From NCBI GenBank assembly GCA_000711775.1, contig ARYC01000252.1, positions 1-64,000 on the forward strand: 64,000 nucleotides of DNA, given 5' to 3'. Shown here piece after piece: positions 11,485 through 21,017 of the stretch (position 1 is the first letter of the stretch; each line of letters opens with the position of its first letter). A program made the position numbers and the translations under genes. The notes under the pieces are model-generated. The model saw only the letters and a program-made list of their open reading frames with translations. It was not told where the DNA came from and ran no database searches. The stretch is from Oxytricha trifallax. Taxonomy: Eukaryota; Ciliophora; Spirotrichea; Sporadotrichida; Oxytrichidae.

Positions 11485-12536
11485 TATGTGAGGTTTGGGT
11501 CAGTTTATGACAGTGTGTATATAGATTTATTGTTTAAGTTGCGATATGGATGTGAGGAATATAGTGAATAACTCTAGCCTGTTCTGAATTCTATGTTTAT
11601 AGCAAGGTTACACCATAAATCTCCATTAACTGTGAGATCTCACTGTCTCTTAGCATTGAATTTAAAGAGATAGCATCTTAATCCTAAGCCTAAGAGACCA
11701 TTAAAAATTTAGCAGCATCATATTGACTATCTTATTAATGATAAGACTCTTAAATACTGGGCTCATTTCTCTCTGGCCTAGAGGACAGTGATGTTTCATT
11801 GCCAATTTCCTGAGCTTCATGTCTCTGCTTAATATATAACGAACATATATAATAAGAACGTAATATCTTACAAGACAGTCAATCGCATTAAGAGAGTGAT
11901 TTGACTTTAATGTTCCATTTTATAAGACTAATTTAAATTATATATTAGATTAAATGCAGAGGTCTTAAGAGCATAATATAAAGTTCATACACGCTGATGA
12001 GGCAGTATTCACGTTTAATACCTTCATATCAAGGTCTTGGTTCAAGAGGTATAGCAATATAGAAGTATATGATTAAAAGGTTAAGGTGTAAACTCTTGCT
12101 ATTCTTGGTGGAATAAGTGAAGATAGTGGCCTCGAGACTTATGTTATTCACCCTCGTTCTATAAAGACTCAATAATATATTAAGTTCTTACAATAGCTTA
12201 GAGATAAGTACGCCGACTAAGAGATTATTCTGTTTGTAGATAACCTATCTGTCCATAAAATTAAAGACACAAGGAAAGAATATGAAAGGCTAAACATAAC
12301 ACCTGTATTTAATGTTCACTACAGTCCTCAGTTTAATGGAATTGAATTATATTGGGGGGTTATAGAAAGGCCACTACAAGAAACTTCTACTATATCACTT
12401 GATGCACGACTTGAAGATAGATACAGTCGATTTTATTAAGAGTGCTCCTAAGAGAGTCAGCGATGAGAAAGCTAAAGTATGCGCAAGAGAAGGGAAATTT
12501 TGTGTATATAAATAAGTTTTAAATTTAAAAGAATGA
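11485..12536 (+). pseudogene. TBE-2 transposase (42-kDa class), DDE triad intact, frame-shifted
   Basis: IS630/Tc1/mariner-type transposase of TBE elements, which acts in genome rearrangement in Oxytricha (known for the family). Visible are an HTH-like N-terminal part (SPLTVRSHCLLALNLK), then FIHADEAVF (first Asp, about 11995), LFVDNLSVHK (second Asp, about 12235) and NGIELYW (Glu, about 12340). TAA/TAG encode Gln throughout. No in-frame ATG equivalent to TBE-4's start is visible, an extra base near 11900 shifts the frame (RIKRVI then TGA), and a G-run near 12355 gives another shift. The stop at 12534-12536 is convergent with the 22-kDa gene. Confidence 0.85.
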
Positions 12537-12542
12537 ATAAGT

Positions 12543-13308
12543 TCACATATTAAATTTGCCCGTAAAGGGATTTGGCTTCTCTTTCTTTTTTCTCTAAGGC
12601 TTGCTTGGGCCCATGTTTCTTCTCTTAGTGCCAACCCCTACATCTATGTTAATCTCGTCTGGCTTTTATAAATCTTTGAAGAGCCTCTTACTCAATTCAT
12701 GCTTTACTTGAGATTTCTCTCTCTGTTTAATTTGATGCGCTCTTTCATCAAATATATAGCAGTACCAGATTTTTCTAAAAAGTTAGAAGACTAAGCTTAC
12801 TTGAGATGAAAGGATGCTTATGAAGTTCCTACAGCCAGGTATCACTTATTTTAATACCTTGCTTCTCTTTCTCTTCAGGAGAGATGCTGTATCGTTTCTT
12901 GTGAGCTTCTTAAATAACTTCATTTAAGTACTCAGGTTTCAGAGTTGCAAGAACACCAAGGAAAAAGTTTCTATCTGGTAACTTATTAGAGAGCTGTAGC
13001 TTTGATGGAAGGTAGAGAGCTACATCCGGATCACTCATAGCATAGTCATATAGGTTTACCACTGATATTTAAGGGTAGTTAGGTATCTCTATCATCCTAA
13101 TTTCATAAGACTTTAAAGCTATTTTGTCTTCACTCAGTAAGGCTTTTACTAATGAGATTTCAGTTCCTTCCTAAATTGGCAATAACAATCCAACTATGGT
13201 TAATCTATTAGTATTAGTTAAATGTTTACCTTGCTAAACCAAGTACCTATAGAGGTCCTCTTTACTTTTAAATTTTTCTATTATATCTTAAGATTAAATT
13301 CTCTTCAT
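12543..13308 (-). pseudogene. TBE-2 '22-kDa' gene
   Basis: This homologue of the second TBE gene was recognised by alignment to TBE-4 (48175-48943). It has conserved segments equivalent to IPNYPEISVTNLYEDAM, a LSNKLP(E/D)R-like block, a FFLGVLATLK-like block and a basic C-terminus. The start at 13308 is the ATG conserved in TBE-4 and TBE-5; the stop lies 7 bases from the transposase stop. Small indels are likely (reading changes frame in the C-terminal third). The protein's function is unknown; it resembles no family I recognise. Confidence 0.75.
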
Positions 13309-13890
13309 TACATCATTAATAGGCTCTATCTTGCATCCTCTTTTTAGAAATGTTAATGAAATTTAAAATTATGGATATCCATTCTAAGTTTATTAAAATC
13401 TTACTTCTAAATAGGGAGGACCTACTGGAGGTCGATCTTGAAAATATAAGAGGAAAAGCATTGAAAAACTTGGTCCAAGTTTCACAGATTGATCTCCATT
13501 TTTATCAATCTATCTCCATTAAATTGCTTTTAATAATGTTTAATTATTTTAGGAGGTCCTCCAAATTAAGTTCAAACTTTATTAGGAGTTAAATTTTAAG
13601 GTTAAAACTTAATTAGGAGTATAATAAATTAAAAATATTTAATAATTTTACCTCCAAATTAAGTTCAAACTTGATTTGGAGGGCCTCCTAGAGAAAAAAA
13701 AGTTTATTATGAGTATTTTAATTTACTAAAATGTATAAAATACTCATAAAATAAGTCAACTTACAGTCTTTTATGGTTATTTAATTCTCTTACCTCTCAG
13801 CAAAGAATCTACCAGAGTGTCTTATACTCTACTATTATAGTATATCAAGGTAGATTTTATCATTATTATAATAAAATTTATCAGTTAACG
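13309..13890. promoter_or_regulatory. TBE-2 divergent intergenic region with short repeats
   Basis: This lies between the 22-kDa gene (-) and the zinc-finger/kinase gene (+), so it should hold both promoters. It contains several copies, in both orientations, of units such as CCTCCAAATTAAGTTCAAAC and TTAGGAGT (about 13420-13700). TBE-3 has the same unit in the same place, while TBE-4 and TBE-5 have an unrelated GGTACC-based unit. Binding sites for transcription or for the transposase are possible; this is inference. Confidence 0.5.
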
Positions 13891-14266
13891 AAAAAGAGCG
13901 CTAACATTTTGAGAAGAGCGGCATTACTTGGATCAAGCCAATAAAAGTTATCATTCCAGTAACTAAGAAAAGTAGAGACCAGAGACGCTTGTACTCAGTG
14001 GGAGCCTACTTATAACAACTTTGACCATTCTAGGTTTGAGATTTTAATATAAGTTAATTAGGAGGTCATCATAGAAGCTGTGCTAATTGAGGAGGAGGTT
14101 AAACACCCACTATAGAGCATTAATAAATACCAGTCAAAGTTTCCTATTAATTCAAAGAATGCAATAAATTTTTCCCTTACAAGTCAACTTATAAAAGACT
14201 CTTGAGAGATATACACAACGAGATACCAAGGTTATATCTCAAGCATTAAAAGAAAAATGGGAAGTA

Positions 14267-14390
14267 AACCCCAATACGTATGTACACATAGAATTTGTAA
14301 GTTGATAAAAAGTTTTAAGTATATCGATAAATAAGGAAATTTAAAAGGACAGAATTTAACTTAATTTGAGGGAGCCGATATCGAGAATGC
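14267..14390 (+). repeat. Left terminal inverted repeat of the 10.4-kb element
   Basis: 124 bp, matching the complement of 24549-24672 at all but two positions. The outer nine bases AACCCCAAT resemble one hypotrich telomeric unit, but the repeat does not continue. Confidence 0.95.
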
Positions 14391-15068
14391 AAAAAGAAGG
14401 GCTGGCACTATCACGGCTCTTACAAAGTATGAATATGATTAGATTAATATGATTAGATTAGTGTGATTTTTAATTTTAAGTTCAGAGCAGTTTGAAATCC
14501 AGTAGGTTGTCGGGGCCGTTCTCGAGATTTTTCAACATTGGTATAGTATTATACCGGTCTGACCTCTATAATCCAGTGCTTTGGCTTAAGCCAAAAAGCA
14601 TTTTTGAGGGTCAAAACTGAAGACCCAAATTTTCGATTTCGGGTGCCATTAACTTCTAGATATTCTCGTCTTCACATTTCTACTGGCCATTATTCAGTTA
14701 TGGACGGGGAAAGGTTTGAATTTCGAAAGTTGCCGCGGTTTCGACATTTTTCAAAAAGCCAATTTTGGGTTTGGCCCATCTTGAAAATTCCTAAAATATA
14801 TCACAGCTCTTCAACCACCCACCTCCAGGCAACTCTAAGCTACTCGTTTAATGAGTTATAGTGAATAATCATTATTTCTCTGGTTTGGCAGTGAACCAGC
14901 CATAAATCCGGAGGATATAAGCAAAAGAGTGTTTTTTCATATAGTTAAGGATCAATAATCCAGTCGAAATTTTAATAATCCAGTGGTTTAATAGTAAAAT
15001 CCAGTCGAATTAATCATTAAAATTAAGCATAAATCAGATGAATCCAGCCACTGGATTTTAGAAAACCT
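14391..15068. other. Left subterminal region of the 10.4-kb element with AATCCAGT repeats
   Basis: No convincing gene. At least five copies of ATCCAGT(C/G) occur between about 14570 and 15050, and a tandem ATATGATTAGATTA duplication near 14450. GC content is higher at 14500-14900. The position upstream of the SecA-like gene suggests promoter or transposase-binding sequence; this is inference. Confidence 0.45.
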
Positions 15069-15095
15069 CTGAAATCAACCTTCAATAACTTTTGA

Positions 15096-18000
15096 ATGCG
15101 AGTGCTGGTAAGCTTAAATCTTCGATATTATCTTCTATTTAGAAGGTATAAATGATTTGCAAGTGCCGCAGGAGGCACCCGATTAGTCAAACTCAGATTG
15201 GATTTTTGAAAATCATCAAGCCAATGGAAATTTTGAAGAAAATTTTAAAGCCAAGGGCATTAAGTGTGAGTATTAAATGCGCAAGACAGCGCTAAAATCA
15301 ACCGTGCTAAAGAATTTCTGCAATAAAATAACTATAACTTGAAAATGCTGCTGTAGCAGGCGGATTTTGCAGCTTATAATAAAACTTTTGATTTTAAGTA
15401 GTATGTGAGAAAGTATATAAATAACAAAAAGCCAAAGAAGATCAAGCACAGCTATTAGAGTAAATCAGTGGTATCATAGCCTCTAGATGTTACTGCTGCT
15501 ATCGAAGAGATTAAGGAGAGTGAATAAGCTACGAATCTCAACTTTGCAAGTGATTAAAATCAAAATAAAGAACCCTTACCTCAACTCTTTATTAACTATG
15601 GCTCGATCATTGGCCATGAGAATCTCATAAAGCACTTCGAAAGTTTCAAGAATTCTAAATATTATTAAAGGACTTGCATTTTGCAAGAAATAGTTACTCG
15701 AAACACCCAGTCACTTTTCTCCTTCCTAAGCAATTTTGAGAACGTTAGTGACCAGAAACTAAGCGAGAACTTGTTCTCATTGCTCGTGGATTTAATTTAG
15801 AGCAATAATAATTTAGATGAAGACTCAAAGCCACGTATCTTTTTAGCTGCTCTTGGTTATTACATGGGAGAAAGAGTATAAATCGAAGATGAATTAATTC
15901 AAGAATCAATCTTATTATTAATTCGCTCACCTAATACGAGACAAGCTCTAGGTTTAGCGAACTTTGTATTCTTTAATTCAGTTGCAGCATTCACTAAACA
16001 GCTTGCACCAGTGCAGAAATTGGATTCTACTCTCCCTATATTATACAATTAATGGGTTAAACTTGGTAATTATTCGCAGTCGACTCTCAAGTTTAAAAGC
16101 TAATACCTACTTCATTCTTTATCTTGAATGTGCCTTTCATGACTCTACTCAAGCAAGACTGTGGCTTGCACTTAATAAGAGACATACCTGTAGAATACAC
16201 AGAGCACTTCGTAAGAATTTGTGCTCTCTCTTGCTCTCCTACAGTTGAAGCACTCAAAGATTATATATCAATTACTAGGGCTACTTTCTTACAAAAGTAA
16301 GAGGTTATTGATTCAAACACTATGGTTTACTTTATGAAAGGCCTTGCATAAAGGCTGCAAAGCAGAGACGAGCAGTGGGTAGGCAAAGTAGAGCAGTTCA
16401 AGAAACTTCAGCAGCAAATCATAGAAGCTTAAATTGAAAAGAATGTGAGTGTGAGCAATAGCATTATTGAAAATTGCCTTAATGGCGACTGCTCTGAAAT
16501 TCAAAGAATTTTACACTTACCCAAAAATATGGAAGCTTTCTCTGATAAAACAATTGTAGACTTACTTCAACTCTTTGAGAATGCTAATACCTCGCACATG
16601 TTAGCTCGTGCTTTCAATTCAAAGCCACAGAATGAAAGGTTAAGTGTGAGTAATGACTTAGAAAAGCTGCAGCAAAATCTTGGCTTTAAGTTATATAGTT
16701 CTCAAATTTTGTGCATTAACTATATTTGCGAAAACTTGCACGCAAACCATTTAATACATTTTGGTATTGGTAATGGCAAGACCTTGATCTGCGTTGCGTT
16801 AGCCATTCTTATAGCTCTTAAAACGAAGCTATCCGTAATCATAGTTGGCAAGAATGAGCACTTAGTGCAGAGAGATTATCAAAAATTTCAAAAAGTTATT
16901 AGTGCAATGGATCTTGATTCAAACCATAATTTCTTTGCAAAAAGTACAGGCATTTATTTTTTCACTCAACCACAACTCAAGAAACAAATGAAGGCTGCTA
17001 AATTCATGAGTGTGTGGCACGATAGCATCGTGCTTATTGATGAATACGACTGGATTCTCTTCGATGGCTCCGCTGACAACATTATAAACCAGCTAAATTT
17101 TTACAAGCAATCAAGAAGTATTATTGGATTTTCAGGAAGCCATCTTTCTCAAGGTGAAGAAAATTGTCTTAGTTTAGCTTTGCATAGCACACCTGTAGTA
17201 TTCCCTACCCTTGATAAACTGTAAGGAGATAAGAAAACTTAGTTACCAGACTTGCTGATAAGTTCAAATCAAGGAGATTACTTACAAAGAATCAAGGAAA
17301 TCATAAAGGATTAAGTAGCTGTTTCACCAGTTTTAATAGTGGCTTCAACAAATTACAGTGCTATTGAAATAGGTTTAAAGAAATCCGATTTTGATTTCAT
17401 TAGTTTCAACCACTCCTAAGCGACTGCAATTGAATATGTGCTTGAAGGCAGGTATTTAATGAGAAATGCAAGCAAAAACTACGGGGTTTACTTGATCAAC
17501 GAGCCACAGGGGAGAGGAACAGATATCCAAACTAATGATGAAATCGATTAAAATGGTGGTTCATATTTAATCATTGCTGATGTTTTCTCACAAAGATCTG
17601 AAGAATAAATCATTGGCAGAATTGGGAGACTTAACACTAAAGGCAGGTGGCAGCGAGTATTATATAAGCAAGCTTCTAAAGATAGTGCAGAGCAGCTGCT
17701 TATAGTTGAAAAGAAAGAGACAGAGCTTATACTTGCTCGCAAGCACAATTAAGTATAATCAATTTTATAAAATCGATTAGAAGCATTGGAAAATTTACTA
17801 GAATAAAACCAGGTGCCTTAAGAATAAATTTCTGCAGAGCTTTCAAACGAATAGGAGCAAGATAATATTGTAAGAGAAATCGTTCAACATATTGTATCTC
17901 TCACTGAAAAAGCTTACAGCGAAGCAAGCAACCCAGCAGCAGTAGTGAAGCAAAATAATCTTGAAGAAGAAAAGGAGCCTTAATAAATTGAAGAATAAGG

Positions 18001-18441
18001 TGAATAAAGTAAGTTGGGTTTTTATTAACCTTCTCTCATAGAGCTTATTGAATAGAAGATGAGTTAAAACCTTGTGCTTCAAGATAAACCATTCGAGCAG
18101 GTATAGCAATTGGTGCACAGGAGTTTAAAGTGGTAGCACCATGAAATTACTAAGGCTCAAAGCAGAGAGAGATCCAAAAGTAAAAGCAGTTCTGCAAGTT
18201 AAAAGAGAAGATTATTGAAAGGTTAACAGAAGCTTGAATTAATCAAAGAATAAAATAAGAATTGAGAGTTGGTTACTCGTCGCAGTGCTAGAGATAAAAC
18301 ATTCACTTGCACTTATACAGAGCTGCCAGAGAACGAAGAGACAATGGAAAGATGGTTGAAGGCAGCCTCGAGTGAGAGAAGGCACTTTAAAAGCGACATA
18401 AACCATAGAAATTCAGAGAGAAAACCAAGATTAAGAATATG
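15096..18441 (+). CDS. SecA-like ATPase / helicase-like protein of the 10.4-kb element
   Basis: A product of about 1,100 residues with TAA/TAG as Gln. The N-terminal third is alpha-helical (for example IFLAALGYYMGERVQIEDEL). The motor follows: IHFGIGNGKTLICVAL (Walker A, about 16755), IVLIDEYDWILFDGS (Walker B, about 17030), NEPQGRGTDIQ (SecA motif V, about 17500) and EEQIIGRIGRLNTKG (motif VI, about 17605). The order and the GRGTDI and IGRIGR signatures match the SecA-type motor; I see no preprotein cross-linking module. The tail is Gln/Glu-rich then basic. Frame changes near 15268 and 16115 and a TGA at 18263-18265 break it; some could be short introns (a 35-nt GTAAG…TTTAG candidate at 15108). 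The start is uncertain. Confidence 0.8.
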
Positions 18442-18535
18442 AGATTTATCTTAATTTTTTAAAGAAATTCACCATATTCATGTTTTTGCTATTAATAGCA
18501 TATAGAGAATCGTGGAGGAATAGAAGCAGCAGCAC

Positions 18536-19340
18536 TCATTGACCCATGTTTGGAGATTGATTTTGCATATTCTACAGGTTACCATCTTGCATAAACTACT
18601 CTTTCATCTTGCGTAAGTCAAGCAACTCACTTTCCATATTATCATGTTATTGCTTCACTTTTTAGTTTAATGCAAGAATTCTCGCTTATCTTATTTCAAA
18701 GCATCTTCATAATCCTTTACCTCCTCTAACTATTCACGGGTTCTCTTTCTTTTAGATGAATCCTTAACGAGATTCACAGCCTTACCTCGCTCAGCTACAC
18801 AAGAAATTAAGAGAGAGTAAACTTACTGCTAAAGTTAAGGCATCTGCTGAGAGCGTCCACGAACTCGGGTCTCATTTCTATAAAGAGATATCTACTTTAC
18901 TCGAGCTTTTCTCTTCGTTAGAGCATTGCATCATGAATCATCTGGGAGACACCGTCGGTGTCTAAGGTGAAGAGCAAATCGCAGATCCATTATCTGTCAA
19001 GGTGGACCCAATCTCGTTCTTCAGGCAAGTATTGCAGCAGTCTTGAAGACCCTCTTGCATAATCGAGAAAGTCTTGAACTGTAAGTCCATCGATTTGAGG
19101 CACTGCTGGCACCTTAACTGCGTCTCTTCTTACGTACTATATTAACAGTTACAGGGTTAAGCTAGGGTTTACGTCTTTCTCTGCTCTTATGATTTACTTA
19201 AGGAAATAAATGTTGGTGGAGTCCGCTTTTGGTAAGAAAGCGTGGCAGTCTTGGGCAAGAAAGTTGTATAGCTCTTTCTTACTTTTGCACTTCTGGACGA
19301 GTTCTGAAACATTGATACCAGTAAGTTACTATTGGTTCAT
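18536..19340 (-). CDS. Divergent gene of about 250 residues with coiled-coil tail, unknown function
   Basis: The start at 19340 (MNQQQLTGINVSELVQKC) is the first ATG of a frame open for about 215 codons, including CHAFLPKADSTNIYFLKQII, VRRDAVKVPAVPQIDG and DFLDYARGSSRLLQYLPEER. It breaks near 18800 (after LSEVRL) and resumes as KRKRTREQLEEVKDYEDALK and ESELLDLRKMKEQFMQDG, ending MGQ-TGA at 18536. The tail is coiled-coil-like and highly charged. One or two short introns or indels join the parts. It faces the transposase gene across a 190-bp spacer, suggesting co-regulation. I do not recognise the family. Confidence 0.65.
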
Positions 19341-19531
19341 TAAACTTTAAAATTAAGGTGCCTTAAACCATTTTATATAGGTCAATTTCGATTCAGGAAG
19401 ACACTACCGTTACTAAAATCAGAGAGGGCTTTTCATAATAATGAAATCGTACCAGCACGATCCAATTTCCGCTAGCGGAATTCCTACCAGCACCAACACA
19501 ATTCATTATAATTAAATTTAAGAATCCATTG
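19341..19531. promoter_or_regulatory. Divergent promoter region of the 10.4-kb element
   Basis: This separates the minus-strand gene (start 19340) from the transposase (start 19532). It holds a perfect 14-bp palindrome TTCCGCTAGCGGAA (19467-19480) flanked on each side by TACCAGCAC (about 19449 and 19485). The high local GC in an AT-rich setting marks it as a likely protein-binding site shared by both genes. Confidence 0.5.
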
Positions 19532-21017
19532 ATGAAATAATATTCTAAAAAACGACAGTCTAGACTGTCAGAATTCTTTAAGTTAGAAGATAAAGATTAT
19601 GATGGCAATAGTTCAAGTGAAGAGCAGAACTCTTCTAGTGGTTCTGAAGATTCTAAAGATTAGGCAGAATACTTAACAACTAATATGCTTTACTAGAGGA
19701 ACATAACTATTGCAGATGTGAGCATAGAGGAAGTGAGTGAAAAGGATATGATTTAATTATTCAATGAAATTCGAGATGAAATTTCAGAGTTTGAAATCAA
19801 TGGATTTATCATAGATCCAAAAGAAAAGTATAGAGAAAGTAATAAAAAAGGAGCTAAAGAATCATTACTTAATGATAATTAAATTTAGACTCTTGGTTAG
19901 CTAGTGCTAAAGCTTTACACTGAGTATAAGAAATCGGATTTAGAACCCTAGAGTATGATGGATAGTACTTAAGATTTTGATTTCAAAGCTCTAGAAGCTA
20001 AAGTTATTGAAAATCATAAAGTCAAAGATTAAATTCCAATTTTTGGTTAGCACACACAATATGATGCAATAGTTGCCTCAGTAATTAAGAAAAGAGAAAT
20101 AATTGTAAGAGAAGGAACTTAAACTTGCAGAGGAATCACTTAGATTAAGAGTTACAGAAAAGTTAACTTACTTCCAAATAATGGATAGACTTGGTATATC
20201 ATACTATAAATTAAGAAGGTACTTAAGAAGCCCAGTAAAGAAAGCTTAATTCTGGAATCTAAAATAAATCAATAGAGGCAAGTATAAGAAGCTGCATAGC
20301 AGAGCACGCACTCATATCGTTAATATGTTAATGTATAACACTTAACCAGTGCAGCTTTCTGATATACAGCAAAGTTTACATAAGAATATATAGTTAAGGT
20401 GTAGCAAGTAAATGATTAGAAGATTTTTGAAAAATGAATTAATGATGACTTACAAATAAATAAAGTAGATTTCAACTTTGCATAATAGCAACAGTAGTAA
20501 GTTATAAAGATAGTACGCAGCCCAGTAATTCGTGGAACACTTAAGTAAGGGTAGAAGAATTATCAATATTGATGAATCAACTCTTAACTAAACAGATTAA
20601 AGACACAGAGGTTGGACTGCACCTTATGTAAAAAATAGAGTTACAAATTCACAGAGACTAAAATAAATGAATTTAATTATTGGAGTTGCAAGTACAGGAG
20701 AGCTGTACTATACAGTAAATCATGGAAGAACTAACTAGCACTCATTTATGTACTTTTTATGTAAACTAGTTAATGTATTGGATTCAGTTGATACTAGTTG
20801 GAGAGAAAATACTTTAATTTTACTTGATAATGCACCTTACCACAGATCACAAAGTATTATGGATAAGTACCTTGATTTGGCTTTGCCAATAATGTTCTTA
20901 GGGCCTTATCACTATAGAATCGCACCAGTTGAATTAATGTATTCTTGGATTAAAAATAGAGACTTGAATCCCTTGAATACTAGGGCTTAATCAAAGTAAG
21001 AATTATTGTAATAATGA
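19532..21017 (+). CDS. Tc1/mariner-type DD34E transposase of the 10.4-kb element
   Basis: The start is at 19532 (MKQYSKKRQSRLSEFF), followed by a Ser/Asp/Glu-rich N-terminus. An HTH-like block (IMDRLGISYYKLRRYLRSP, about 20180) precedes the catalytic core: RRIINIDESTL (first Asp, about 20570), TLILLDNAPYHRS (second Asp, about 20825) and RIAPVELMYSWIK (Glu, about 20935), with 34 residues between the second Asp and the Glu. TAA/TAG read as Gln. One frameshift lies in an A-rich run near 20090. The frame ends at TGA 21015-21017, or a 34-nt GTAAG…TATAG intron from 20996 may lead to an alternative C-terminus. It presumably catalyses TA-targeted transposition and perhaps excision. Confidence 0.85.

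Noticed and set aside
12395..12634. 79-codon minus-strand frame across the transposase/22-kDa junction
   Set aside because: It overlaps the transposase 3' end in antisense and runs out of the 22-kDa frame; not conserved in TBE-4 or TBE-5.
14604..14861. 85-codon frame in the left part of the 10.4-kb element
   Set aside because: No ATG start, odd composition, and it lies among short AATCCAGT repeats; with one stop codon a frame of this length is near chance.
15964..16248. 94-codon frame inside the SecA-like gene
   Set aside because: It is a shadow in another phase of the long frame that carries the helical and motor segments.
16445..17224. A separate 259-residue protein starting at GTG 16445
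   Set aside because: It is only the stop-free middle (in the standard code) of the longer SecA-like gene; TAA at both sides reads as Gln and the motor motifs continue past 17224.
17548..18118. Minus-strand frames over the 3' half of the SecA-like gene
   Set aside because: They are antisense to the GRGTDI and IGRIGR motifs and the Gln/Glu-rich tail, which fix the plus strand as coding.
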